Shown here in pieces: positions 56,768-64,000 of a stretch of DNA of 64,000 nt. The notes under the pieces were generated by a model that made no database searches, was not told where the DNA came from, and was given only the letters and a program-made list of their open reading frames with translations. The translations under genes and the position numbers were made by a program. The DNA comes from Oryzobacter faecalis (lineage in GTDB: Bacteria; Actinomycetota; Actinomycetes; Actinomycetales; Dermatophilaceae): positions 1 to 64,000 of the forward strand of contig NZ_JBKOFW010000012.1 in the NCBI RefSeq assembly GCF_046764005.1, given 5' to 3'. Position 1 is the first letter of the stretch; each line of letters opens with the position of its first letter.

Positions 56768-58009
56768 TCAGACGCTCTTGACGACGAGGGCGACGTTGTG
56801 GCCGCCGAAGCCGAAGGAGTTGTTCAGCGCCGCGATGTCGCCGTCGGGGAGGGTGCGGTGCTCCCCGCGCACGACGTCGAGGTCGATCTTGGGGTCGAAG
56901 TCGTCGATGTTGATGGCGGCCGGCGCGACGCGGTGGTGCACGGCCAGCACGGTGAGCAGTCCCTCGAGGGCGCCCGCCGCACCGAGCAGGTGTCCCGTCA
57001 TCGACTTCGTGGCACTGACCGCCATCCCGTCGGCCGCCGCGCCGAAGGCCCGTCGGATGGCGTTGGCCTCGGCGACGTCGCCGACGGGCGTGGAGGTCGC
57101 GTGGGCGTTGACGTGGATGATGTCGGCGGGGGTCAGGCCGGCCCGCTCGACGGCCTCGACCATCGCCCGCGACGCACCGGCGCCCTCGGGCTCGGGTGCG
57201 GTGATGTGGTGTGCGTCGGCGGACATGCCGATCGAGGCGAACTCGGCGTAGATGCGGGCGCCGCGGGCCTTGGCGTGCTCGTACTCCTCGAGGACCATGA
57301 CGCCCGCGCCCTCACCCATGACGAAGCCGTCACGGCCGGTGTCGTAGGGACGCGAGGCGGCGGCGGGGTCCTCGTTGCGGGTCGAGAGTGCCTGCATCTG
57401 GGCGAACCCGGCGAAGCAGATGGGGTGCGTGGCGGCCTCGGTGCCACCGGCGACGACCATGTCGGCGCGGCCGGCGCGGATCATGTCGTAGGCGGTGCCC
57501 ATCGACTCCGCGCCCGACGCGCACGCCGAGACGGTCGTGTGCGCCCCGGCGCGCGCGCCGAGCATGAGCGAGACGTTGCCGGACGAGGTGTTCGGCATGA
57601 GCATCGGGACGGCGAGGGGGAAGACCCTGCGCAGCCCCTTCTCGCGCAGGATGTCCCACTGGTCGAGGAGGGTCCACACGCCACCGATGCCGGTGCCGAT
57701 GGCCACGCCGAGGCGCTCGGGGTCGATCTCGGGGGAGCCGGCGTCCTCCATCGCCGCCTGCGCGGCGATGACCGCGTACTGGGCGCTGGGGTCCATCCGC
57801 CGGACCTGCACCTTGGAGAGCACCTCGCCCGGGTCCTGGGCGATGGTGCAGGCGAAGTGGACCGGCATCTCGTAGCGCTCGACCCACTCCTCGGGCAGCG
57901 GCTTGGCGCCCGAGCGGCCGGCGAGGACGCCCTCCCAGGTCTCGCCGATGGTGCCGCCGAGGGGCGTGGTGGCACCGAGGCCGGTCACGACGACGCGTCG
58001 ATCGCTCAT
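56768..58009 (-). CDS. fabF: 3-oxoacyl-ACP synthase II (413 aa)
   Basis: Elongating condensing enzyme of type II fatty-acid synthesis. Catalytic triad Cys163 in 'VSACASGAES', His303 in 'VNAHATSTPVGD', His340 in 'KSMTGHLLGAAGALEG'; 'NNSFGFGGHNVALVV' closes the fold. Length standard. ATG with AAGGAG upstream. Last gene of fasR-fabD-fabH-acpP-fabF, the conserved actinobacterial order, followed by a strong terminator. Confidence 0.96.
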   Translation of the reverse strand: MSDRRVVVTGLGATTPLGGTIGETWEGVLAGRSGAKPLPEEWVERYEMPVHFACTIAQDPGEVLSKVQVRRMDPSAQYAVIAAQAAMEDAGSPEIDPERLGVAIGTGIGGVWTLLDQWDILREKGLRRVFPLAVPMLMPNTSSGNVSLMLGARAGAHTTVSACASGAESMGTAYDMIRAGRADMVVAGGTEAATHPICFAGFAQMQALSTRNEDPAAASRPYDTGRDGFVMGEGAGVMVLEEYEHAKARGARIYAEFASIGMSADAHHITAPEPEGAGASRAMVEAVERAGLTPADIIHVNAHATSTPVGDVAEANAIRRAFGAAADGMAVSATKSMTGHLLGAAGALEGLLTVLAVHHRVAPAAINIDDFDPKIDLDVVRGEHRTLPDGDIAALNNSFGFGGHNVALVVKSV

Positions 58010-58118
58010 GGTCCTGCTGCTCCTTGTGGGACGTGGTCGTACGCGGGGGCGGTCCGCCCCCTCACCGACCCTAGGCCGCTTCGGGCCGGTCGGGGAGGGG
58101 GCGGGGGCGAGCGGTCGC

Positions 58119-58367
58119 TCAGCCCTGGTTGTTCGCGATGAAGCTGACGGCGTCGCCGACGGTGGTGAGGTTCTTGACCTCGTCGTCGGGGATGCGCACG
58201 CCGAACTTCTCCTCGGCGTTGACGACGATCGTCATCATCGACAGCGAGTCGATGTCGAGGTCGTCGGTGAAGGACTTGTCGGACTGGACCTCGGCCGGGT
58301 CCAGACCGGTCTCCTCGTTGACGATCTCGGCGAGGCCGGCGAGGATCTCCTGCTCGGACTGTGCCAT
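58119..58367 (-). CDS. acpP: Acyl carrier protein (82 aa)
   Basis: Carries growing acyl chains on a 4'-phosphopantetheine arm attached to Ser41 in 'DDLDIDSLSMMTIV'. Acidic four-helix protein of usual length; GAAGGAGAG ribosome site before the ATG. Flanked by 73 and 109 bases from fabH and fabF, larger gaps than elsewhere in the operon, with strong ribosome sites for the high ACP and FabF levels needed. Confidence 0.95.
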   Translation of the reverse strand: MAQSEQEILAGLAEIVNEETGLDPAEVQSDKSFTDDLDIDSLSMMTIVVNAEEKFGVRIPDDEVKNLTTVGDAVSFIANNQG

Positions 58368-58440
58368 GGTGCTCTCCTTCTTCTCGGGGACGTGTGTGTC
58401 GCGGTGGTGCTGGCCCGGGTGACCCGTGGGCCCACGGGAG

Positions 58441-59460
58441 CTACGGGATGACGACGACCTGCGCCGCGTACGACAGGCCCGCGCCGAACCCGATCTGGAG
58501 CGCGAGGCCGCCGCTCGGGATCTCACCCTTGCGGACCATGCGCTCCATCGCGAGCGGGACGGACGCGGCGGACGTGTTGCCGGTGTAGGCGATGTCGCGG
58601 GCGATCGCGATGCCGTCGGGCAGCTTCAGCTGCTTGGCCATCGCGTCGATGATGCGGACGTTCGCCTGGTGCGGGATGAACGCGTCGAGCTGGTCGGCGG
58701 TCACGCCGGCGGCGTCGAGGGCGCGCTGGGCGACCGGGGCCATGCCCCACACGGCCCACCGGAAGACGGTCTGGCCGGCCATCCCGATGTGCGGCCAGTC
58801 GAGCTTCTGCTCGTGGACGTCGATCCAGCTCTCGGTCTGGCTGATCGCCTCCCACTGCGCACCGTCCGAGCCCCACACGGTCGGGCCGATGCCGGGGGTG
58901 TCGGAGGGCCCGACGACCGCGGCGCCGGCTCCGTCGCCGAAGATGAAGGCCGTGCCGCGGTCGTCGCGGCTCGTGAAGTCCGAGAGCCGCTCGACGCCGA
59001 CGACGAGCACGTGGCCGGCCGACCCGCCGCGGACCATGTCGGACGCGATCGCCAGGCCGTGGCAGTACCCGGCGCAGGCGGCGGAGATGTCGAACGCCGC
59101 GGCCTTGCTGCCGAGGGCCTCGGCGACGAGGGGGGCGGCCGCGGGCGTCTGGTAGGGCCAGCTGACGGTGGCGAGGACGACGGCGTCGAGGTCGTCGGCC
59201 GTGATCCCCGCCATCTCGAGGGCCGGTCGCGCGGCGAAGAGCGACATGTCGACGACCGACTCGCCCTCGCCGGCCCAGCGGCGCTCGATGATGCCGCTGC
59301 GCTCACGGATCCACTCGTCGGAGGAGTCGATCCGCTCGACGATCTCGGAGTTGGGGACGATCCGCCGCGGTCGGTAGCCGCCGACCCCGAGGATGCGCGC
59401 GTGCCGGCGGCCCTCGGCCGACCGCAGCGCCGAGGCGAAGCCCTTGGACGTCACGGTCAT
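58441..59460 (-). CDS. fabH: 3-oxoacyl-ACP synthase III (339 aa)
   Basis: Initiates fatty-acid synthesis by condensing an acyl-CoA primer with malonyl-ACP. Cys129 in 'DISAACAGYCHGLAIA', His in 'FIPHQANVRIIDAMAKQL', Asn in 'YTGNTSAASVPLAMERM', and 'GFGAGLSYAAQVV' at the end. A ~20-aa N-terminal extension precedes 'ARILGVGGYRP'. ATGA overlap with the fabD stop. Branched-chain primer preference, typical of actinobacteria, is likely but not readable. Confidence 0.95.
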   Translation of the reverse strand: MTVTSKGFASALRSAEGRRHARILGVGGYRPRRIVPNSEIVERIDSSDEWIRERSGIIERRWAGEGESVVDMSLFAARPALEMAGITADDLDAVVLATVSWPYQTPAAAPLVAEALGSKAAAFDISAACAGYCHGLAIASDMVRGGSAGHVLVVGVERLSDFTSRDDRGTAFIFGDGAGAAVVGPSDTPGIGPTVWGSDGAQWEAISQTESWIDVHEQKLDWPHIGMAGQTVFRWAVWGMAPVAQRALDAAGVTADQLDAFIPHQANVRIIDAMAKQLKLPDGIAIARDIAYTGNTSAASVPLAMERMVRKGEIPSGGLALQIGFGAGLSYAAQVVVIP

Positions 59461-60371
59461 GCCGAGTGCTCCTCGATGAGGGTGCGGGCCGCGTCGAGGT
59501 CCTCGGGGGTCCTCACGGCGAGGAGCTCGACGCCCTTGAGGGCGCGCTTGGCGAGGCCGACGAGGGTGCCGGCCGGCGGCAGCTCGATGATGGCGGTGGC
59601 CCCCAGGGCGGCGAACCGCTCCATGCACAGGTCCCAGCGCACCGGGTTCGACACCTGGGCGACGATCCGGTCGAGGGCGTCGCGCCCCTCGGTGACGGCG
59701 GCGCCGTCGCGGTTGGAGACCAGCGTGATGCCGGGGTCGGAGACGTCGTGGTCGGCAGCGGCCGCGCGCAGCGCCTCGACGGCGGGCTGCATGTAGCGGG
59801 TGTGGAACGCCCCGGCCACCTTGAGCGGGATGACGCGCGCCTTGGCCGGCGGGTCGTCGGCCAGTGCCGCCAGGGCCGGGAGGGCGCCCGCGGCGACGAC
59901 CTGGCCGGCGCCGTTGACGTTGGCGGGGGTGAGCCCGTGGCGCTCGATGGTCGCGAGGACGTCGTCCGGGTCGCCGCCGAGGACCGCGCTCATGCCGGTG
60001 GGGGTGGCGGCGCTGGCCTCGGCCATGGCCCGGCCGCGGAGGGCGACCAGGCTCATCGCGTCGCTCTCGCGCAGGACGCCGGCGCCGGCCGCCGCGGTGA
60101 TCTCGCCGACCGAGTGGCCCGCGATCGCGCCGACGCCCTGCGTCGAGCCGAGGGCCCGCAGCGCCAGCAGGCCCGCGCCCACGAGGAGCGGCTGGGCGAC
60201 GGCGGTGTCCTTGATCGTGTCCTCGTCGGAGACGGTGCCGTGGGCGACGAGGTCGACCCCCGCGGCGTCGGACAGCTCGGTCAGGTGCTCACGCGGGCCG
60301 GGGAGCTCGAGCCACGGGCTGAGGAAGCCCGGGGTCTGGGAGCCCTGGCCGGGGCAGACGATGACGATCAC
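59457..60371 (-). CDS. fabD: Malonyl-CoA:ACP transacylase (304 aa)
   Basis: Loads malonyl groups onto ACP. 'VIVCPGQGSQTPGFL' start, active-site Ser87 in 'IAGHSVGEITAAA', 'ALRGRAMAEAS', His in 'VAGAFHTRYMQPA', and 'ELPPAGTLVGLAKR'. GTG start chosen from the conserved first strand; ribosome site weak. The 96-base gap to fasR upstream contains a perfect palindrome expected to control the operon. Confidence 0.94.
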   Translation of the reverse strand: MIVIVCPGQGSQTPGFLSPWLELPGPREHLTELSDAAGVDLVAHGTVSDEDTIKDTAVAQPLLVGAGLLALRALGSTQGVGAIAGHSVGEITAAAGAGVLRESDAMSLVALRGRAMAEASAATPTGMSAVLGGDPDDVLATIERHGLTPANVNGAGQVVAAGALPALAALADDPPAKARVIPLKVAGAFHTRYMQPAVEALRAAAADHDVSDPGITLVSNRDGAAVTEGRDALDRIVAQVSNPVRWDLCMERFAALGATAIIELPPAGTLVGLAKRALKGVELLAVRTPEDLDAARTLIEEHSA

Positions 60372-60435
60372 GGGTCCAGCCTGACGGTCCCGCCGTGACC
60401 GAACCGTGATGGGTGGGGACGAACCTCGACGGCCG

Positions 60436-60458
60436 GTTTTGGAGGGATCCTCCAAAAC
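60436..60458. promoter_or_regulatory. FasR-type operator palindrome before fabD
   Basis: Perfect 10-nt arms GTTTTGGAGG (60436-60445) and CCTCCAAAAC (60449-60458) around a 3-nt centre, AT-rich at the outside, 65 bases before the fabD start and 9 bases after the fasR stop. FasR of Streptomyces activates fabDHPF through a palindrome in this position; exact sequence match to that site was not checked. Confidence 0.6.
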
Positions 60459-60467
60459 GTGCAGCGT

Positions 60468-61658
60468 TCAGGCGCGGGGTGTGGCGCGCGCCACGGGGCC
60501 GAGCCGGTGGACGGCGAGGGCCATCCGGACGGTGTCGGCGTCGTGCGGGTCCGTGAGGTCGTACCCGCACGCCCTGGTGATGCCGGCGAGGCGGTAGCGC
60601 ACGGTGTTGGGGTGGACGATGAGCGCCCGTGCGGTGCCCTCGACGCCCTGCCCGCCGTCGAGCCAGGCCGCCGCCGTCTCGAGCAGGGTGCCGCCCGGGG
60701 AGTCGGCGAGCGGGCCGATGATGCGGGCCACGAGGGCACCGCGCGCCGGCAGGTCGCCGAGGAGGGCGCGCTCGGCGAGGAGGTCGTCGGCGTGGACGGG
60801 TCGGGGCGCCCCGGGCCAGGCCGGGGCGGCCGTGTGCCCGGAGATGGCGGCGCGGGCGCTCCGGCCCGCGGCGAACAGGTGCGGGACGGTCGGCCCGACG
60901 ACGAGCGGGCCGTCTCCGAGGTGCTTGTCGAGGGCCGTCGCGAGCCCGAGGGCGTCCTCGACGCCACCGCCGATGCAGATGATCCGCGGTCCGTGGATGG
61001 CGACGAGCAGCTCGGCGCCGTGGCGCCGTGCGGCCCGGTGCAGGTCGGTGACGACCGGCGCGGGTGCTGCGCCCGGCGGCGTGGAGCCCACGACGACGAC
61101 GACCCGCGTCACGGCGCCCCAGCCGAGCGCGGCCGCGCGCGACTGCATCGAGTCGTCGGCCTCACCGCGGATGACGGCGTCGACGACGAGCGACTCGAGC
61201 CGGGCGTCCCAGGCGCCGCGTGCCTCGGCCGCCTGGGCGTACACCTCGGCCGCGGAGAACGCGACCTCCCGGCTGTAGCGCAGCACGGCCTCGCGCGCGA
61301 GGTCGCCCTCTCCGGGCACGGCCAGCCCGGTGATCTCGCGCTCGACGACGCCGATGACGGTGCGCAGCAGGTCGAGGGTCTGCGCCAGGCTGATCGAGCG
61401 GGTCAGCTCGCGGGGGGCGGTGCCGAAGACGTCGGCCGTGACGGCGGGGCGCTCCTGGTCGCCGCCGAACCAGTCGAGGAAGCTGCTGATGCCCGCTTGG
61501 GCGACGAGCCCCACCCAGCTGCGGTTCTCGGCGGACAGGGCGCGGTACCACTCGTGGTCGGCCTCCATCTGCTGCACCGCGGCGGCGCCGAGGTCGCCCG
61601 CGGCCCTGGCCACGAGGGCGCGCGTGGCCTCGGAGGGCGTCCTCGCGTGCGTCGACAT
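60468..61658 (-). CDS. fasR: PucR-type regulator FasR of fatty-acid synthesis (396 aa)
   Basis: Cytosolic transcription factor. The ~300-aa N-terminal region is a CdaR/GGDEF-like effector domain ('WGAVTRVVVVVGSTPPGAAPAP', 'GAELLVAIHGPRIICIGGG', 'GPLVVGPTVPHLFAAGRSARAA'), and the C-terminal PucR HTH reads 'LLETAAAWLDGGQGVEGTARALIVHPNTVRYRLAGITRACGYDL'. Position directly before fabD matches FasR of Streptomyces, an activator of fabDHPF. TAGACT lies 6 nt before the ATG. Confidence 0.88.
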   Translation of the reverse strand: MSTHARTPSEATRALVARAAGDLGAAAVQQMEADHEWYRALSAENRSWVGLVAQAGISSFLDWFGGDQERPAVTADVFGTAPRELTRSISLAQTLDLLRTVIGVVEREITGLAVPGEGDLAREAVLRYSREVAFSAAEVYAQAAEARGAWDARLESLVVDAVIRGEADDSMQSRAAALGWGAVTRVVVVVGSTPPGAAPAPVVTDLHRAARRHGAELLVAIHGPRIICIGGGVEDALGLATALDKHLGDGPLVVGPTVPHLFAAGRSARAAISGHTAAPAWPGAPRPVHADDLLAERALLGDLPARGALVARIIGPLADSPGGTLLETAAAWLDGGQGVEGTARALIVHPNTVRYRLAGITRACGYDLTDPHDADTVRMALAVHRLGPVARATPRA

Positions 61659-61664
61659 GGCGGC

Positions 61665-61670
61665 AGTCTA
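61665..61670 (-). promoter_or_regulatory. -10 hexamer TAGACT for fasR
   Basis: TAGACT on the minus strand, 6 nt before the fasR ATG; no ribosome site. Confidence 0.5.
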
Positions 61671-61710
61671 TTTGTGCGCCCCGGACAACCGCGGAGGTCA
61701 GGTCGGACGG

Positions 61711-63126
61711 TCAGTCGGTGCCCGACTCCATCGCGGCACGGTCGAGCGCGTCGTCGTCGCCAGCCGCCACGAGTGGGTTGGCCGAGATCCGCTCGGCACC
61801 GCCCGGCTCGAGCTGACCGACGAGCTCGACGTGCCGGCGGCCGAGCTGGCCCTGCGCGGCGTACAGCTCGAGCTTGCTCCGGCTGTCGGCGATGTCGAGG
61901 TTGCGCATCGTCAGCTGGCCGATCCGGTCGACCGGGCCGAACGCGGCGTCCTCGACCCGCTCCATGGACAGCTTGTCGGGGTGGTAGCTGAAGTTCTCGC
62001 CGCGGGTGTCGACGACGGTGTAGTCGTCGCCGCGCCGCAGCCGCAGGGTGACCTGGCCGGTGACGGCCGAGGCGACCCAGCGCTGCAGCGACTCGCGCAG
62101 CATGAGGCTCTGCGGGTCGAGCCAACGGCCCTCGTAGAGGAGCCGGCCGAGCCGGCGGCCCTCGGCGTGGTAGTTCGCGATCGTGTCCTCGTTGTGCACC
62201 GCGTTGAGCAGCCGCTCGTACGCGATGTGGAGCAGCGCCATCCCCGGCGCCTCGTAGACGCCGCGCGACTTCGCCTCGATGATCCGGTTCTCGATCTGGT
62301 CCGACATCCCGAGGCCGTGGCGGCCCCCGACCCTGTTCGCCTCGTCGACGAGCGCGACGGGGTCGAGGTCGCGGCCGTTGACCGCCACCGGGCGCCCCTG
62401 GAGGAAGGTGACCGTGACGTCCTCGGTCTCGATGGCGACGGCGGGGTCCCAGAACCGCACGCCCATGATCGGCTCGACGACCTCCATCGACTCGTCGAGG
62501 TGCTCGAGCGTCTTCGCCTCGTGTGTCGCGCCCCAGATGTTCGCGTCGGTCGAGTACGCCTTCTCCTGGCTCGACCGGTAGGGGAGGGATCGCTCGGTGA
62601 GCCAGGCGCTCATCTCGTGCCGGCCCCCGAGCTCGGCGACGAAGTCCGCGTCCAGCCACGGCTTGTAGATGCGCAGGTTCGGGTTGGCGAGGAGGCCGTA
62701 GCGGTAGAACCGCTCGATGTCGTTGCCCTTGAAGGTCGACCCGTCTCCCCAGATCTCGACGTCGTCGGCATGCATGGCGCGCACGAGCAGGGTTCCGGTG
62801 ACGGCCCGCCCGAGGGGGGTGGTGTTGAAGTACGTCCTGCCGCCGCTGCGGATGTGGAAGGCACCGCACGCGATGGCCGACAGGCCCTCCTCGACGAGGG
62901 CGCTGCGGCAGTCGACGAGTCGCGCGAGCTCTGCGCCGTACTGGCCGGCGCGGTCGGGGACCGTGTCGATCTCGGGCTCGTCGTACTGGCCGAGGTCGGC
63001 GGTGTACGTGCAGGGCACGGCGCCCTTCTCGCGCATCCACGCGACGGCCACGGAGGTGTCGAGACCACCGGAGAAGGCGATGCCGACGCGCTCGCCGACG
63101 GGGAGGGAGGTGAGGACCTTGGACAC
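61711..63126 (-). CDS. argG: Argininosuccinate synthase, long form (471 aa)
   Basis: Joins citrulline and aspartate with ATP in arginine synthesis. PP-loop 'IAFSGGLDTSVAV' (SGGLDTS 19-25), 'TYTADLGQYDEPEID', 'TYFNTTPLGRAVTGTLLVRAMH', 'EIWGDGSTFKGNDIERFYRYGLL', 'STDANIWGATHEAKTLEHLD' and 'GLGMSDQIENRIIEAKSRGVYEAPGMALL' match the E. coli-type enzyme (~447 aa) rather than the ~400-aa form more usual in actinobacteria. The GTG at 63126 is chosen from the conserved SKVLTSLP start; upstream in-frame codons cover the promoter. No other arg genes nearby. Confidence 0.93.
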   Translation of the reverse strand: MSKVLTSLPVGERVGIAFSGGLDTSVAVAWMREKGAVPCTYTADLGQYDEPEIDTVPDRAGQYGAELARLVDCRSALVEEGLSAIACGAFHIRSGGRTYFNTTPLGRAVTGTLLVRAMHADDVEIWGDGSTFKGNDIERFYRYGLLANPNLRIYKPWLDADFVAELGGRHEMSAWLTERSLPYRSSQEKAYSTDANIWGATHEAKTLEHLDESMEVVEPIMGVRFWDPAVAIETEDVTVTFLQGRPVAVNGRDLDPVALVDEANRVGGRHGLGMSDQIENRIIEAKSRGVYEAPGMALLHIAYERLLNAVHNEDTIANYHAEGRRLGRLLYEGRWLDPQSLMLRESLQRWVASAVTGQVTLRLRRGDDYTVVDTRGENFSYHPDKLSMERVEDAAFGPVDRIGQLTMRNLDIADSRSKLELYAAQGQLGRRHVELVGQLEPGGAERISANPLVAAGDDDALDRAAMESGTD

Positions 63127-63134
63127 GATGTAAG

Positions 63135-63140
63135 AGTATA
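63135..63140 (-). promoter_or_regulatory. -10 hexamer TATACT for argG, possible ArgR site
   Basis: TATACT on the minus strand ends 8 nt before the argG GTG. The adjoining plus-strand bases 63135-63154 end in TGCATA, which matches one half of the actinobacterial ARG box; the other half is poor, so ArgR control is tentative. Confidence 0.45.
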
Positions 63141-63236
63141 CGGATCTCTGCATAAGTTCTAATCGGTCGCCGGCTGCTCGCCGAGTGGTCACCGAGGCGT
63201 CACGGCGTCGTCGGCCGGGGTTCGCCGGACCCTCCC

Positions 63237-63242
63237 TAGCGT
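63237..63242 (+). promoter_or_regulatory. -10 hexamer TAGCGT for glycerophosphodiesterase gene
   Basis: TAGCGT, then 7 nt, then ATG at 63250; predicted leaderless promoter, divergent from argG. Confidence 0.45.
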
Positions 63243-63249
63243 CGAGCGC

Positions 63250-64000
63250 ATGACCAGACCGACGTCAGGACTCGCCGTGACCGCTCTCGCCCTCGGCCTC
63301 GCCGTCGCCGCCGGACCCGCCGCCACCGCGGCCCCGGGCGCACCGACCTCAACGCCCCTCGCCGCCGCCCCCGCGCCGGCCGCCCGCTCGCTCGGCGAGC
63401 CGCTCGTCATCGCCCACCGCGGCGCCTCCGGGTACCGCCCCGAGCACACCCTCGCCGCCTACGAGCTGGCCGTCACCCAGGGCGCCGACGTCATCGAGCC
63501 CGACCTGACGATGACGCGCGACCGCGTCCTCGTCGCCCGGCACGAGCCGGAGATCGGTGGCACGACCGACGTCGTCACCCACCCCGAGTTCGCCGACCGC
63601 CGCACGACGAAGCAGGTCGACGGCACGGCGGTCACCGGCTGGTTCGTCGAGGACTTCACCCTCGCCGAGCTGAAGACGCTGCGCGCCGAGGAGCGGCTGC
63701 CGCTGCTCCGCCCGGGGAGCGCCCGGTACGACGGACGCTTCGAGGTGCCCACGTTCGAGGAGGTCCTCGACCTGCGCGCCCGGCTCACCCGCCAGTCGGG
63801 CCGGACCATCGGCGTCATCCCCGAGATCAAGCACTCCACCTTCCTCCACCGCGCGGGCCTGGACCCGGAGGCGGCGCTGGTCCGCGCGGTGACGCGCCAC
63901 GGCCTCAACACCCGGAAGGCGCCGCTGTGGACGCAGTCCTTCGAGTGGACCCCGCTCGTCGACCTGCGCGAGCAGCACGGCTACCGCGCGCAGCTCGTCT
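63250..64000 (+). CDS. Secreted glycerophosphodiester phosphodiesterase (GlpQ-like), 5' part
   Basis: The frame is open from the ATG to the window edge (250 codons). A signal peptide spans ~1-28 ('LAVTALALGLAVAAGPAATAAPGA'). The GDPD TIM barrel begins at ~52 with 'LVIAHRGASGYRPEHTLAAYELAVTQGADVIEPDLTMTRDRVLVARHEPEI', giving the catalytic His and metal ligands Glu/Asp, and continues with 'GRFEVPTFEEVLDL' and 'IGVIPEIKHSTF'. The hydrolysis of deacylated phospholipids or teichoic-acid glycerophosphate outside the cell is the usual role. The C-terminal third is beyond the window. Confidence 0.9.
   Translation, partial: MTRPTSGLAVTALALGLAVAAGPAATAAPGAPTSTPLAAAPAPAARSLGEPLVIAHRGASGYRPEHTLAAYELAVTQGADVIEPDLTMTRDRVLVARHEPEIGGTTDVVTHPEFADRRTTKQVDGTAVTGWFVEDFTLAELKTLRAEERLPLLRPGSARYDGRFEVPTFEEVLDLRARLTRQSGRTIGVIPEIKHSTFLHRAGLDPEAALVRAVTRHGLNTRKAPLWTQSFEWTPLVDLREQHGYRAQLV

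Noticed and set aside
63127..63192. Longer argG starts at 63192 or 63153
   Set aside because: Extra residues do not match the conserved ArgG N-terminus and cover the TATACT promoter.

Overview
The window is a chromosomal segment of a very GC-rich actinobacterium. The gene set points there: a DUF222/13E12 family protein, a SigE-family sigma factor, DUF3145, a fasR-fabD-fabH-acpP-fabF cluster, a GluABCD-type glutamate transporter, a mycothiol-dependent-type (MDMPI) protein, and recO-uppS and dgt-dnaG pairs. A member of the Intrasporangiaceae/Dermatophilaceae is my guess, from general gene content only. Starts are often GTG, and adjacent genes are commonly joined by 4-base GTGA/ATGA overlaps. 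I see no insertion sequence, prophage, CRISPR array or rRNA.

Layout. 1-1.9 kb: truncated DUF222 gene and a non-coding repeat array. 1.9-9.9 kb: acyl-CoA dehydrogenase and acyl-CoA-binding protein (divergent), a double GNAT acetyltransferase, an ACC deaminase/DDAH-like operon, then leuA behind a leader peptide with four consecutive Leu codons, coupled to a PfkB kinase. 9.9-15.4 kb: secreted subtilase, DUF1801, AlkB, a perfect 50-bp palindrome, recO-uppS. 15.4-21.4 kb: MDMPI protein, a DUF318 permease/TIGR03943 pair, and the convergent znuA-znuC-znuB-zur operon with a Zur-type operator lying on its promoter. 21.5-29.5 kb: glyS, an Hsp90-like ATPase overlapping a large TPR gene, and an ECF sigma factor with a probable membrane anti-sigma. 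29.5-37.7 kb: hydrolases, sulfurtransferase, dusB, YdeI-like protein, dgt, dnaG. 37.8-41.3 kb: tRNA-Asn and gluABCD. 41.4-45.9 kb: second subtilase and an FAD amine-oxidase-like protein. 45.8-54.5 kb: a galactofuranan synthesis and export locus (glfT1, GT2, glf, glfT2, Wzm-like, Wzt-like, large membrane protein). 54.6-56.7 kb: hypotheticals, a CAT-anticodon tRNA, DUF3145. 56.8-61.7 kb: type II fatty-acid synthesis operon with its regulator. 61.7-64 kb: argG and a truncated secreted glycerophosphodiesterase.

Three themes stand out. First, more than twenty transcription units seem to start with leaderless mRNAs: a -10-like hexamer (TAGNNT, GACAAT, TTGGAT and similar) lies 6-8 nt before the start codon. 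Second, several regulatory elements can be read directly: the Zur operator at znuA, the Leu leader before leuA, a FasR-type palindrome before fabD, and paired hairpins between convergent genes. Third, the least explained units are the Hsp90-like/TPR gene pair, the dispersed 50-bp palindrome and the galactofuranan locus. Functions are assigned by recognising family motifs; no database search was possible.
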